DNA of 64,000 nt from Sinonovacula constricta. Taxonomy: Eukaryota > Mollusca > Bivalvia > Cardiida > Solecurtidae. Below the pieces are notes generated by a model. It was not told the DNA's origin and did not search any database. It saw nothing but the letters and a program-made list of their open reading frames with translations. Every line of letters begins with the position of its first letter. The stretch's first letter is position 1. Position numbers and translations under genes: made by a program. This document shows positions 1-12,720 of the stretch, one piece after another. The stretch covers positions 11,723,071 through 11,787,070 of the forward strand of contig CM017568.1 in the NCBI GenBank assembly GCA_007844125.1, read 5' to 3'.

Positions 1-521
1 TGGTACAAAGTGTCTGCTCATTTGTTTTGCTTTTCCTTTTGCCTTCAAGATGACGTTAACGAAAGTACCTTTATCAATGTGTCATAGTTGAAAATAACGA
101 TGTATAAGGCACACTGTTCCATGCAATTCGTGTAATATTATAGCAACTGATATGGTACCTCTTACACGACCTTGACACCTGGCCAATAACCTGTGAAATT
201 ACATGCTTACGCATAATTACAATACGTATATACTTGTAGATGTACTTATTTAGGAATAGGTTTAAATGCTCAATTTGATATCAGTCAATCATTTGGACGA
301 AAAATGATAACATTTAATATTTATTTAAAAAACAAACAATTCATGGTCGTAAGGAGTTAACTTCATACTGCAACCAAATTGTAACGTTAGTATTATGTAA
401 TAGCGTTACAACGTGTCGAATAGTTCTTAAATGTTGAATAAACAACGACATATATTTTGCTTGGGTTCCCTTTGTTACAATTAAAGGATATTTAAACAGT
501 GCGCCACTTTCCAATACTTAC

Positions 522-656
522 CTGATGAAACTTGAGCATGGTCAGCAAATATGTGTGTTACGGCATGAAGAGCGATATATATAATGTCCACAGCAAAGAG
601 AATTGAGGCTAAGCATATTGCTGTGATGGTACCAACCTTCACTGGAGGCAAACAAC
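522..656 (-). CDS. Transmembrane exon of the Ig-domain gene
   Basis: Begins after acceptor TTTTGTTGTAG; encodes CLPPVKVG and then about 22 hydrophobic residues, followed by ALHAVTHIFADHAQVSS, and stops at donor GTAAGT. The single helix after Ig-like exons fits a type I membrane protein. The next exon lies outside the window. Confidence 0.65.
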
Positions 657-3458
657 CTACAACAAAATAAGGACAGCAACTTGTCATCATTGAAAAACCT
701 CAAAATTTTACCCAGTGATTATATATATATGTACATTTTCGCGTTAAATATTAGCTTTCAGTGCAACGTGAATTACATCAGTCTATCATAGAAAAGGTCG
801 TCAACATATATATAAGGCATAAATGGAATGTGTTTATATTAGACTGCTTGTAATTCCATAGCCATCATGGTTTCCTGTAATTTCGTTGCATAATTGCTCG
901 TGGATTGCATACTATATTGTTATCGTAATCGACAGTACGAGCAATATTAGTAACATAATCTGATGCGTTGTTATAATGATTCATATCTAATGTTCATTGT
1001 ATGTTAAATATTGTAACCGCCTTACTGTCACCGTTTTGCAATAAATTTGAAATCTTCTTTTAAAATCAAGCAGCAGTTCATATCAACAGTTATACGTCCA
1101 CTTACCTTCAATGGTGTAAAACTTAAATGACGTCTTTTGCAGCACAACATCGCCCTGTTCTAGATACACCATCAGCTTTACTTGAATCGGGTTTTTAACG
1201 GCTGGTGGTATCTCCAGCGTGCTCGTTACCTTTAAAGCTTTGCTTTCCCAGCATGCGTCTACACAATTTCCCCTTTCTTCGAAGCGTTTGTCTGGCTTGT
1301 TATAAACAAAAGGCGGTCCGTCCTGCAAGATATGGCAATAATTTACTGGTCCTTATTATTGTTTTAACTGTCCACGACAATATTCAGTTATACGGTGTTC
1401 ACTTAAAGCGATTTTAGTTCAGTTTTTAATATATTTATCATCAAAGAAATTTAAACAAATTATCAAAAAAGGAGATTATATTGAATAATTTAAATTTTAT
1501 ATATTAATGTAAAACAATTGAAAATGGCACGTTCTGAAAGGATAGCCGAAATCTTTTATTAAATTGCATTGGATATATTCGTCGCTTTTGAACGTTACCT
1601 TGTGTATGTAAAACCATTGCACATTTACTGTATTAGCCGGATATACGCAGTCGGTTGTCATGGTAATATAAGTGTTGTATTCCACGAAACTGATATCTTT
1701 CACGTACTCTGTTTAAAAAAACACCAAAAAGACATTTAAATGTTAACCAGTAGACAAAGTGAAATTACACCGAGATATGTTTACTCTGTGCTTTTACCTA
1801 TCATTTAGATTAAGAAAATTATATAATATTATAAATTGATTAAATTTACGCATTTGAACTAGAAACCGTGATATATTGGGCTTTTGATCGCGTTAGATCG
1901 CGCAAACTTAAAATCTTTTTCTATTCTAACACGTTCGACACGAAATCTTTACTTACATGTATAAGGGACACAAATGCGAACTACAATGCGAACAACAATT
2001 AACGCAATGTTGTTAGGTTGTTTCCCTTGGCTGCTCTAATTCACCCCGCGTACTTCCTGTTTATTTATTAATATCAACAACCGACCAAATTGCAAATTTA
2101 ATAAATGTATTTTTATTATCATTTAATACGTATGTTAATAGTGAAACAAAACCATTACTCTCCAAGATAGGGTAAATATTTAGGCGAATGTAAACGAAAA
2201 GAACAAGTTATCAAAACATGTCAGCTTGGTCAGCAATACGAAAATGGGTAGGGAAAGTGAAAGGAACAGCTATTCTACTGCAGTAAAATAGTTCCGCTTA
2301 ATGCCGTGATATATCGTTTATTTTATCACGGCAGAATGCTTCTTTGTTTAAGGACGTACAATATTGATAGTGTTAGAATTCTATTTTTATGAAATGGCGA
2401 AAACAAATTTAAGAAAGTCTTAACTTTTTTACATTTTTATTGCCGGTAGTTTTAAAATTACTAGAACCATGAACTTTATAACGACAGATTGTAAATTGCT
2501 TTTCGGTCACAGTTTATAATCCGGATTTTTACATTTCAACAGTTCCAATTATATAAGCATGTGTGCATGTATTGCGCATGTGCAGGTTTCGTACGTGTGT
2601 CATGTGTGCGTGTGTACATTTGGGTAAATATGCCTACCTATAAGATGCAGGTCAAATGACTTGGATCCTGTGTTTGTTCTGCAAGTGTATTGACCGCAAT
2701 CATTGGACTTCATGTTGACAAGTCTCTGGTTGAATGACCCGTTCTCGTATGTGTATCGTCCTGTTTGCTCAAGGCAATATGGCAATCCGTCAAGTAAACA
2801 CTGAACCACCAACACCTCATCTTTCAACCAATCAATGTAGCTTAAATCCTTTTCTGAACAGGAAAGAGTCAGATCTTTCCCGGCATGGTAGAATTTTCCA
2901 ATACTCGGCTCAAGAGATGGTTTAATCTCGATACCTGTAAAAAGCCATCGTTTTAAAGATAAAAAAATATCACTATAAATAATGTAAAAAGTATACAAAT
3001 TGGATCAATATATACAATCATTCGATAGCAGGTGCCGAGATGATGCTGGAGAGACACCCTTAACCATATTAAATTAATACGCTTACACAACTTAATACAT
3101 TGATATTAGTCCAATTAAATACACTTGCCCGCATATACGCTTAAACATTACATACATCGACTGATGACCGATGCTTCCTTTAGAAAAATCTATAAATTGA
3201 CAGTAAACATAACCTTCAATTATTAAAATATGACTAGAGTATATGTTTGCATAATTATATTGCAAACTTATATCACATAGTAAAACTAAACTTCAGTTTA
3301 ATTAACGGTTTATTTTATTTAGACACACGGATTTAGATGAGGATTCGGGTTGACAATGTTTGCTTTTGATATAAACATACACACGGAGGCTTAATAACGT
3401 TACCTTTCGCTATTACTAAAAGAGCCAAGACAATGCACAGCCTAAACCGTATATCCAT
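522..3458 (-). CDS. Immunoglobulin-domain transmembrane protein, partial (5' exons to TM exon)
   Basis: Exons read on the minus strand: 3458-3404 (start Met and signal peptide MDIRFRLCIVLALLVIAKG), 2934-2638 (Ig domain), 1708 to about 1520 (second Ig-like segment), 1322-1106 (third extracellular segment) and 656-522 (transmembrane helix). The 3404, 2638, 1106 and 522 ends carry GT donors, and phase 1 joins agree at 3404/2934, 2638/1708 and 1106/656. The Ig exon has the expected Cys (DLTLSC), Trp (IDWLK) and Cys (CGQYTC) pattern. The last exon in view has a hydrophobic run (VGTITAICLASILFAVDIIY) and a phase 1 donor, so a cytoplasmic tail must lie left of base 1. It is probably a cell-surface adhesion or recognition protein; the ligand cannot be told. 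The 3' end of the third exon is unresolved. Confidence is good for an Ig-superfamily membrane protein, low for any finer name. Confidence 0.75.
1106..1322 (-). CDS. Third extracellular exon of the Ig-domain gene
   Basis: Acceptor CTTGCAG and donor GTAAGT bound a 217-nt exon reading DGPPFVYNKPDKRFEERG and ending SFKFYTIEG. It has two close Cys (NCVDAC) and beta-rich alternation, like a membrane-proximal Ig or fibronectin-like domain, but no recognisable second-sheet Cys. It joins in phase 1 to the transmembrane exon. Confidence 0.6.
1520..1708 (-). CDS. Second Ig-like exon, 3' border uncertain
   Basis: After the acceptor TTTAAACAG the phase 1 reading gives EYVKDISFVEYNTYITMTTD, then a Cys-to-Trp pattern (DCVYP...VQWFY) and a later Cys (IQCNL), consistent with a second, diverged Ig-like domain. 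No convincing donor keeps frame with the next exon (1322), so the left border is approximate and the join is not proven. Confidence 0.5.
2638..2934 (-). CDS. Ig-domain exon (99 codons)
   Basis: Acceptor TTTTTACAG at 2935 and donor GTAGGC after 2638 give a 297-nt symmetric phase 1 exon, the classical layout of a single Ig domain. The translation has the first Cys in LTLSC, Trp in IDWL, a C'-like strand and the second Cys in the D-x-G/C-x-Y-x-C motif (CGQYTC). Two extra Cys (VVQCLL, PYCLEQ) could form an additional disulfide. V- or I-set cannot be separated by eye. Confidence 0.8.
3404..3458 (-). CDS. Signal-peptide exon of the Ig-domain gene
   Basis: Encodes Met-Asp-Ile-Arg followed by a hydrophobic stretch (LCIVLALLVIA), a typical cleavable signal peptide, and ends in AAAG followed by the donor GTAACG. 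An in-frame Met five codons upstream (3473) is possible; 3458 is preferred because it puts a basic residue directly before the hydrophobic core. Phase 1 end matches the Ig exon acceptor at 2934. Confidence 0.65.
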
Positions 3459-4010
3459 GATAAATCTGTCCATCGGGCATAGACCTGAAGTGCAACCACA
3501 TGTTACAAATAATGAAAGAACATCAATACAAACACAATGCATATATAACTATAGTTGAGTATATTCAACTTACATGACTTCATCATGTACCGGAGAAGTC
3601 GAAGTTTCCTGCTCTGTGTGCGTTCGTGACTTTGGCAACTGAATACTTTGGGTTAAAATTTATGGTCAAGTTTGCAAAATACACGAGAATCAACAATTAA
3701 TAAGAAAAACATTTCCATTCTTTTGTTGATGTATTGTTTCCACTGACGTTGAGTCTAAATAAGAAATATTATAAAAGAATGCGAATTTGTTAGGACTTTT
3801 ATTAACCTGAATGATTGGTCTTTTAGCTTGTACGAATCGATCTACCATACGATCTTCACGTACTTACTATACATTCGACATTTTCCATTCGTTGATGCAA
3901 TTAGTTGTGTTTGTGCATTATTATCGACCTAAGCAGTGATACAGTGAGGTTTTGAACGTTATGGTTAGTAGTTTAAGAGATGAATGATCATCAAGTGATA
4001 TTGTACTCAC

Positions 4011-4080
4011 CATTCACAACAGTTTTGTCTTGAATCGATTTTGCGTTTTCCCCACCTGCTCCGTTTGGAAAATACTTCAT
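4011..4080 (-). CDS. Candidate alternative first exon of the Ig-domain gene
   Basis: An ATG at 4080 opens 23 codons (MKYFPNGAGGENAKSIQDKT, then VVN) ending in a consensus donor GTGAGT, in phase 1. That phase matches the Ig exon acceptor at 2934, so splicing would replace the signal peptide with a hydrophilic N-terminus. It could instead be a chance open stretch; RNA evidence is needed to decide. Confidence 0.35.
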
Positions 4081-5479
4081 TTTAACGTTTGGTATAAAGT
4101 GTTATTTAAAGTTTCTACCAATGATTGCTCGTGGCGTGGAATGAGGCTAGAATCGGCATTTTTAAGGCTGTCAAAAGTGAGGTAAGACAGCTACGCCTAA
4201 AAGAAAGCAAACATTTAAATTCGAACATGTTTTAACCATTGTGCATGCATGCATGCAAAGATATTACCCAGTCCTCATACACATTTGTTACATGGGAGGT
4301 TAGCATGCAGCAAGTCTGGCAAAAGCTCTACACACTGAGCTAACCACGCCGAGTACACCACTGCCATTTGACGTGATATTGATATTACACAGGGTAGTCA
4401 CTCTGGCTAGCGATCGCAATGCATGTTAGCAAGCTCGAAAACAATTATAGAAATGAAAGACTAATTTCACTGACTCCGCACGATACTATGAGCGTCCATT
4501 GTTCACTGCATTTACATGTATCCATCCATGATAAGTTTTTATTCTGTTGTAAGTTAAACGGGTCCTAAATTAATCAATTCCTACAAGATTTTAAATTAAA
4601 AATGCACATGCTTGAAAGATATAATATCATACTGGATTTTAAAGAAAACATTGACTTTTGCTAACACAATATTGAATATAGAAATATTAACATTTGCTTG
4701 AAAGGTGATGTAGATATTCAAAATATCTATGCTCATCTTAAACTTGAGAACATGAATAAAATGATTTGGGTGGATTATTCGAATAGGCCTAAAAATAACA
4801 GCATGGACAAGTGCCTAACAACTGGACCAAGCTGTTTATTGTATTTACATACATTCTATCAAAAATAAAATGAGATAATGTATGGCTTAACTTTACCTAT
4901 CCATTCAATGTTCATTCAGACAGGCCAGTGTTTGTATACAAATTATCGCGTTTTACCTGTACATGATTTCATGTTAACGCAAATATAGGCATGCGTCATA
5001 TTTTTACTGTTTAACGACTCTCCACTGCTTCAAAATGGCGAAGTATATTTTCTTTTCGATTTGATTGATCATGTTTTGTTAAGTATTTTTATCAAAAGGT
5101 TTTATACGTAAAATGATATTGTATTTGCTCTCTAATAGTTTTGGCATTTATATAACAATACATTAATAAGTAGAGGTATGACACTAATTGAGTTATTCAG
5201 CTCTGTGATTAGTTTAATTTATTCTACATTCGTGGGTTGTAAAACACTGCTTACATATTGAAATATTTAAAATGTTTGTGTTTTTTTTTTCTCAATAAAA
5301 TTATACACAGTTTTATACAGGTTAACTTAAAAGCTTATTATTAATAATAAGGCCATTAAATCTAAAGCATATCGAGGTTAAAGGAAATGCAAGGATGAAA
5401 TCGTGGCTGGTTCTCGAAATGGTTGATGATTCAAAATCTTACCTTAAGTTCTCTTCATGATAGTAGGTGATCCCACAGA
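4081..5479. other. No gene recognised; upstream region of the Ig-domain gene
   Basis: AT-rich sequence without a supportable coding exon. It holds a weak tRNA A-box-like stretch on the minus strand near 4,310-4,340 (possible SINE relic) and an internal GCATGCATGCATGC run near 4,242-4,256. Confidence 0.4.
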
Positions 5480-5484
5480 ATGCT

Positions 5485-6832
5485 GGTCAACCCGGCACCT
5501 GGTAAACTCGGCACTTGGTGAACTCGGCACCGAGAATAGTGAATTCGGCATCCGGTAAACTCGGCACCTGGTAAACTCGGCACCTGGTGAATTCGGCATC
5601 TAGTTAACTCGGCATTTGTATATTATTCTTTTATCTCTTTGCTTCTAGACAATTTGGCAATATTTATTGTTACACAATGTATGACCTAAACTGTTATCTT
5701 GGAAATGTCTGTTTGTGAAGAAAGGTGAATTTTCAAAGTAACTTATTACGACCACATTTATCAACAGATACAAAATAATTCATTGGCTACTGGCATAACA
5801 TTTATTTTTGAATTGAATTAGTTGATATAATTTTTGTAAGAATTTATCTTTCTATGAAAATTTTATGAACATTTGCACATTTGGTTGTTAGTTATCCATT
5901 CCAGATTCATCTTGGCTGGCGCAAGAACAAGTGACACAGGGAAGCCCATGTGGTGACAGGGTCTCTTCATTAACCTCCTCATAATTAGTACCTCACCCCT
6001 TCTATGTGTACGGGGAATACATTGTCTAATAGCACCTGGTACCCCTTTAATGTATACTAGGAATACACCGCTGCCATCTTGTTGTTTTAGCAATTTGTGG
6101 TGACAGGGTCTCTTCATTAACCTCCTCATAATTAGTACCTCACCCCTTCTATGTGTACGGGTAATACATTGTCTAATAGCACCTGGTACCCCTTCAATGT
6201 ATACTAGGAATACACCGCTGCCATCTTGTTGTTTTAGCAATTTGTGGTGACAGGGTCTCTTCATTAACCTCCTCATAATTAGTACCTCACCCCTTCTATG
6301 TGTACGGGGAATACATTGTCTAACAGCACCTGGTACCCCTTCCATGTATACTAGGAATACATCGCTGTCATCTTGTTGTTTTAGCAATTTAAATTAAACA
6401 AGGTACACACTGAATAACACATGATTAAGTACAGTACCTTTGATGTTGAGTATACGTAAATTTATTATAAATACAATGCAGATCTATAATATAAGGAATA
6501 AATTAATGTGTTTAAAAATCTACCTTATTTCTTCGTTAATTTTATATTTAATTATTATATTAATCATATATACTTTTTGTTGTTAGTTGTTTTAACTGCT
6601 TTTATACACGCATTAGACAATATGACATGTGAATTTTTTTTTTTTATTTCTATTTTTTATCTTTTTTATTTTTATATATTATTTGCATAATGGTTTATAT
6701 CTTTAAAAAAAACGAGGTCCCGAATTCACTAGATTCGTAAAGCCGAATTTACCAGGTGCCGAGTTCACCAGGTGCCGAGTTGACTATTTACGCTGGTGCC
6801 GAATTCACCAGATGCCGAGTTGACTTGATTCC
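5485..6832. mobile_element. Foldback-like element with subrepeat-built inverted ends
   Basis: The left end (5,488-5,618) is made of about eight diverged copies of a 16-bp unit, CTCGGCACCTGGTGAA. The right end (6,735-6,830) is made of the same unit in reverse complement. Between them lie three 147-bp tandem repeats and AT-rich spacer. No transposase is visible, so it is non-autonomous. Long inverted ends built from short direct repeats are the hallmark of foldback elements. Exact borders and a target-site duplication were not resolved. Confidence 0.65.
5951..6391. repeat. Three tandem copies of a 147-bp unit
   Basis: Unit starts at 5,951, 6,098 and 6,245, each 147 bp apart, with only a few substitutions. 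Because 147 is a multiple of three, a 174-codon frame stays open on the minus strand and encodes three 49-residue repeats (KQQDGSGVFLVYIEGVPGAI type). There is no signal peptide, known domain or splice context, so coding is unlikely but not excluded. Confidence 0.8.
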
Positions 6833-7090
6833 ATCCCACAAGGAGATACAGTAATGGCTTCTCTATGTTGACAAGTCATTTTGGCACATTTCTTTCCTAC
6901 ACAATTCAGATGAGAATAACTAAATTCTATATGCTGACACGTGTCTACACCATTTTTAAGCCATAAGTCAGTTGTTGTTAGCTGTTGTTTCCCAACAACA
7001 GTAAGCAGATAATTGAATAATACGGAATTACCTTATTATTCTTACACCAGGTCACCCAGAATTACCAAAATAAACTAAGGTTACTATAAG

Positions 7091-8308
7091 CATGGACGCT
7101 ACATTGTATATACTGTCAATGTATAAGCATGAAAGCTACATTGTATTTACTGTCATTGTAAAAGCATGGAAGCTACATTGTATATACTGTCATTGTAAAA
7201 GCATGGAAGCTACATTGTATATACTGTCAATGTATATGCATGAAAGCTACATTGTATATACTATCAATTTATAGTCGTGGGATCTACATTGTATATACTA
7301 TCAATGTATATGCATGACAGCTACATTGTATATACTGTCAATGTATATGCATGGAAGCTACATTGTATATACTATCAATTTATAGTCGTGAGATCTACAT
7401 TGTATATACTATCAATGTATATGCATGACAGCTACATTGTATATACTGTCAATGTATATGCATGGAAGCTACATTGTATATACTGTCAATGTACATGCAT
7501 GGAAGCTACATTGTATATACTATCAATGTACATGCATGGAAGCTACATTGTATATACTATCATTGTATATGCATGAAAGCTACATTGTTTATACTATCAT
7601 TGTATATACATGAAAGCTACATTATATACATGTATACTGTCAATGTATAGGTGTGGGATCTACATTGTATATACTATCAATGTATATGCATGAAAGCTAC
7701 ATTGTAAATACTATCAATGTATATGCATGAAAGCTACATTGTATATACTATCAATGTATAGGCGCGGGATCTACATTGTATATACTATCATTGTATATGC
7801 ATGAAAGCTACATTGTATATACTGTCATTGTATATGCATGAAAGCTACATTGTATATACTGTCAATGTATAGGCGTGGGATCTACATTGTATAAACTATC
7901 ATTGTATTTGCATGAAAGCTACATTGTATATACTATCATTGTATATGCATGAAAGCTACATTGTATATACTATCAATGTATATGCATGGAAGCTACATTG
8001 TATATACTGTCAATGTATAGGCGTGGGATCTACATTGTGTAAACTATCATTGTATATGCATGAAAGCTACATTGTATATACTATCATTGTATATGCATGA
8101 AAGCTACATTGTATATACTATCGTTGTATATGCATGAAAGCTACATTGTATATACTGTCAATGTATAGGCGTGGGATCTACATTGTATATACTATCAATG
8201 TATATGCATGAAAGCTACATTGTATATTATACTGTCATTGTATATGCATGAAAGCTACATTGTATATACTGTCAATGTATAGGCGTGGGATCTACATTGT
8301 ATAAACAG
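7091..8308. repeat. 37-bp minisatellite, about 33 copies
   Basis: Tandem units of 37 bp around AGCTACATTGTATATACT then ATCAATGTATATGCATGA. A second unit type, with GGCGTGGGATCTAC in place of GCATGAAAGCTAC, recurs every three to five units (near 7,275, 7,386, 7,648, 7,764, 7,875, 8,022, 8,168, 8,283), giving a higher-order pattern. Open frames on the plus strand are by-products of the repeat. Confidence 0.95.
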
Positions 8309-9955
8309 CGTGTAGCTATCAACAAACATGTTCATATGTCGATTCCTAATGTTACCCATTTACATATATACATGTATGAAAATCACCATCTTGCACCAGT
8401 CCATGCTTTGTGTTCATTAAAGTATTATTGTGCACTTAAGCCAAAGCCTTGCACAATATGACGTTTACTTTACTTTCTGAACCAAAAAACATGAAACAGG
8501 TCTGCATTGCACCTCTACCTGCAGATGCTTATTCTGCATTCACAGATACATACACACCTGCATTTCCTCCCCAGTCTCTTGCACAACAACGATAAATATG
8601 ACGTTTTCCTTATCATGTTTCCTACAATGTTTACAAAAGAGGTGTGCGTGTAAATCAACATTGCGGAAGATAATCTACAGGTTCTTGTCTGCTATTCAGT
8701 ATTACATTGTTTTGTTTTTTAATTTGTAAAAAAAAAAATAACACAGGGGCAACGTCGGTCGCCGGGATATGCACCAAGTCTTTCAGGATCGAAACCCCTG
8801 GCAAAGTTTCATATTTCTTTATACTTCTTTTGTAAGCAGAAAACTACGTATTTTAGCTGTTCAAGTATTATGGGTCACAATAATATCTGCTCTATAACAT
8901 CACATAGATCAACAGAAATGAATGAGATGCATCTACATAAATTTAAACATGGAAGAGCCAAATCACGTTAACATGTAAAGTTGTCAGAGTAATACAATTA
9001 ACAATAAAATTGTAAAATTAAAGCAAGTTAAATTATATTTTCTTTGTCGTTTTATTACGTGACAATTCCAGCGTCGATATCAATCACTAGGAACAAAAAA
9101 GAAGAACGTGATGGATAAAATCAGAACACACCCAAAGGTATTTGTGTTGCAATGCAGAGCTTCTACCAGTGCGCTATCTTCCATTGTGTTTTTCTGCTGC
9201 AATCAACAATCAGTATAGCATGCTTACCAACCTACCTTCCCTACTCTAAGTGAAATAGGATCGTTGATAATGTATACACATTGTTCAAACGAGAACGATG
9301 TTTACACATAGCTTCAAACATCGTAGATATCATCATTTATAAGGTTTTCAACCAGCATAAAATCTGTATGTAACTATTTAATCTGTCGACGTTTCATAGC
9401 TTATGACAGCTCAAGTAATGAAGTTTGCATGACACATGGAAGATTTATTTATTTGATGTATTTATCCTCTCATCGCATGCTTTTTCTAAAATACATTTTC
9501 TATTCGGTGTCATTTTAAAATGTCAGCGTTGATGTGTTGTACACTTAACAATGGAAAGATTTAAAGCGTTGATAAACGTGTGTCCACACATACATGTATA
9601 TTGTTGAACTATTTAACATTGCATTCGATAACAAGGAACATGTCAAAAGAGGCGAAACCAAGCGTTTACATAAATGACCAGCATTAGTCCAAGTCTGTAC
9701 TACGATCCGAGTTTACTTGATTTAATACATTAAACAGATGAATGTTCTGTCTTACAATAACATGTGATATGTAGACGTTTGTATATTCGTTGCAAAATTA
9801 GCATGAGGTAAAGTGCATGCATCTAGTTCAATACCAAAGGGTCAATGAAAAGAAATTAAAGCAATGCAAATCACGTCAAACTAGTAATTTAGTTAAGTTT
9901 GATATGCAGTGACCTACCAAAGACACACTTAGACGAACCCACATCTTCCAATCTA
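8309..9955. other. No gene recognised
   Basis: AT-rich sequence with no supportable exon. Near 8,790-8,805 there is a B-box-like GGATCGAAACCCC, and near 9,150-9,175 a minus-strand A-box-like stretch; both may be worn tRNA-derived SINE pieces. Confidence 0.4.
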
Positions 9956-9959
9956 CCTA

Positions 9960-10080
9960 CCCGACTGGGTAGCGCAATTGGTAGAGTGTCGGCTCCATGT
10001 ACCGGAGATCCCATGACTTTCATTTTATAGAGTCTCACGCCCACCCAAATGTAGCATCCAGTCAATGAAAAAATCAGACG
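9960..10080 (+). repeat. tRNA-derived SINE remnant
   Basis: Contains a good RNA polymerase III A box (TGGGTAGCGCAATTGGTAGAG is the surrounding run, in the tRNA D-arm position) followed by TCGGCTCCATGTACCGGAG. The latter nearly matches the segment at 12,551-12,570, so the two are one SINE family; here the B box has decayed. Confidence 0.6.
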
Positions 10081-11384
10081 AGCAAATCTGCTTAGAAAGG
10101 CTAAAGTTTAAAAGATAATTACTTGATACCGCTTTAAAGTAATATCTCTTATTTTATTACAGGTCTATGCTTGGGATTCGCTGTACCGATGTATCTATCG
10201 CGACTTAGGTGTAAAACCTCATACCTTTAGATAATATTAAAGCAATGCCCATGATGATTCATGTATATACCAATGGCACAACAGGTCACCAAAATCGCTA
10301 AGGTTATCTAAATCTACCTTGACAAATATTTTAAATGAACAGGTACGTTAACTTGCGTGTACCTTAGTGATTACTCAATGGCGAGACTTTGTAAAAATCT
10401 ACGTAGCTTTTTATAATTCGTACCCCTCATGCAACCACCCTATATTGAACGCTTTCTGGATCTATTCTGGTACCGCCTTCCTGATGTACACTGTTTGGAA
10501 CTTGGAAGAAATGTACTAATATACAACAGCCCGCTACTATACGATCGTGTGTCTCCTCCACCAATTAAAACACAACCAGTAAATACATCCGAGTGCATTT
10601 TAGAAAGCTAAAAAGGGCGATGCCCATCATGTATATTTCGAATAAGGATTACGTTCGATTGGACATTTATAATTAGCAGTTTAGTCCATGTTATTGTAAA
10701 AGAGGTGTGAAATACACATGTAACAGCAACGTGTTAATTGAATGCATTATCAATTATGATAAGAACAAAACAGAACATACATTTGTTTTAAAGATTTGTA
10801 CATATAGTAGTGTACATCATCTTACAACATGTATACATATATAATAAACGTGTCGCGTTAACCTTAATGGAGAATTTTGCTTTATTAAAGGTTCAAACAG
10901 TAACTGGTCAAAATGTATATAATACAATATAATACTACAGTCTAAGAAAAGAAATGATACACGTAAGTTTTTTTTTTCTTAAAATTCCGAACGTGGTTTC
11001 AATATATGAACTGGATGAAATTTCGAAATCTCTTTATTTTGTAGACTTAAGAAATCAGAACTAATAAGCACTTGTTTGAACCCAGCAAAAGCCATTCGTT
11101 TTCACCATCTTTTTCTCATTGTAATACAAAGAGACTGCTACAATTGTTTACAGTGTTGTTGTTTTTATTAACTATGACGACCATATGTTTAAATTTGATA
11201 TTATTGTAGTTTTTAAGGACTGGCATTAATGACAGCTTCCATTAGGCTAAACAATATATGTATTCATGTTTACAAGGAAAATATTGTTGAATTATACAAT
11301 TACTTTTGTCGTAAACACGACACATTAAAACACAAAAGGATTCGGAGGGAATAGTACCTTGCTTCATACCTTACTTCCCGTCTT

Positions 11385-11630
11385 TTGTTCATAAATGCTA
11401 ATGATCAGATCATTGAAAACAAGACCTTGACATACTGGACTCCTTGTGATTGCATTGTCCCTATAACAAACAAAGCATTTCAATGCACTCCTCATGAAAT
11501 TGTTTTACCACAAGATCTATATATTGATAGGAAGAATGCCCATGTGCTTTGCACGCGCACAGCCTATAAACATCCGCCCAACTGTATTAAATCGGACTGG
11601 AAAATAACGCCATATTACTTAGATCTTTGA
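11385..11630 (+). other. Unrecognised open frame, possible terminal exon
   Basis: An 81-codon open stretch ends in a stop after YYLDL. An acceptor-like TGATCAG occurs at about 11,409, and the following ATC-ATT-GAA frame encodes IIENKTLTYWTPCDCIVPIT and then four more Cys spread over 60 residues. The composition is protein-like, but there is no ATG, no known domain and no partner exon that I can place. Treat as a hint only. Confidence 0.2.
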
Positions 11631-11867
11631 TTGTTTTGATCGCTTTTTTGAAATAGTGACATTCATATACAGGGAAATACCCATATTCATAGCAAAGGTG
11701 AGTGCCATTTGTTTTGGATTAAATTTTCATACAAAATAAAGAAACAGAGAACAAGATCGCTAAAGCCCAAAACATAAACAAAGGGCTCTACGGACTGCGC
11801 CACTTAATCTTGTTGCAAGAAAAGTGGTAGTTTCATTATATATTAATAACATGCTTAACCAACTGAA

Positions 11868-11940
11868 TTTCGATGCGCCGGTGGTTCTCTCCAAATATGT
11901 GTCTGGGGTCTACCTCCACCAACAGTCCGGACGTTGCTAT
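11868..11940 (+). repeat. SINE body fragment (Meta-domain-like)
   Basis: GCGCCGGTGGTTCTCTCC followed by a CC-rich tail resembles the conserved central part of mollusc MetaSINEs; a similar GCGTCGGTGGTTCTTT occurs in the tRNA-derived repeat at 23,560-23,580. Family name from memory. Confidence 0.4.
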
Positions 11941-12133
11941 AAACGGGCTTAATATTTACATTAGGATTTCAACATAGTTTACTCTCTGTTATGAGTTGAC
12001 TGGTATAACCGACACTTATCAGTTTATCCTTATTGCATATTGCTCTTATTTTTGGTCAGTCTTCCGTATTTAAACTTTTTCCCTGCGTACTGAAATGCCC
12101 AAAGAGCACAGGTAAACGCAAATAATAGCGGCT

Positions 12134-12403
<270 letters not shown>

Positions 12404-12529
12404 ATGTGGCGATAAAAAAAAACGCTTTAATAAATATAAATAAATATGATAGTTCTACAAGGCTCTGTTAAAAAATCCGCCAATTCAATCAAAATTCCGT
12501 TAAGATATCAGTTGAACATCGTAAAGGGT

Positions 12530-12720
12530 CCAAGGTAATCGGAAGTGCGTCGGCTCCAGGTACGGGAGGCTAAGGGTTCGAACCCGGGCCGCGACATACC
12601 AATGTCATTAAAATGGTAGTGGTGCAGCTCCCTTGCTAACGCTCAAACAAATATAAGGGCAGTTCCACGACTGGTAGGCCCGGTGTCAGGATAATGTGAC
12701 AGGGTGTGGTATCATGCTAG
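12530..12720 (+). repeat. tRNA-derived SINE
   Basis: A perfect B box (GGTTCGAACCC) at about 12,574 follows GCGTCGGCTCCAGGTACGGGA, the same head as at 9,990. The body runs on through ACGACTGGTAGGCCCGGTGT to about 12,700. Confidence 0.65.

Noticed and set aside
4300..4345. tRNA gene on the minus strand
   Set aside because: A box is good (TAGCTCAGTGTGTAGAG), but there is no B box or acceptor stem.
7092..8100. Open frames and a CRISPR-like look of the 37-bp array
   Set aside because: Units abut with no unique spacers, and the frames are repeat by-products; a eukaryotic minisatellite.
10162..10207. Possible 46-nt exon between TTTTATTACAG and GTGTAA
   Set aside because: Borders are good but only 15 codons, and no partner exon in matching phase was found.
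11780..11820. tRNA on the minus strand
   Set aside because: Only an A-box-like stretch; no T arm.
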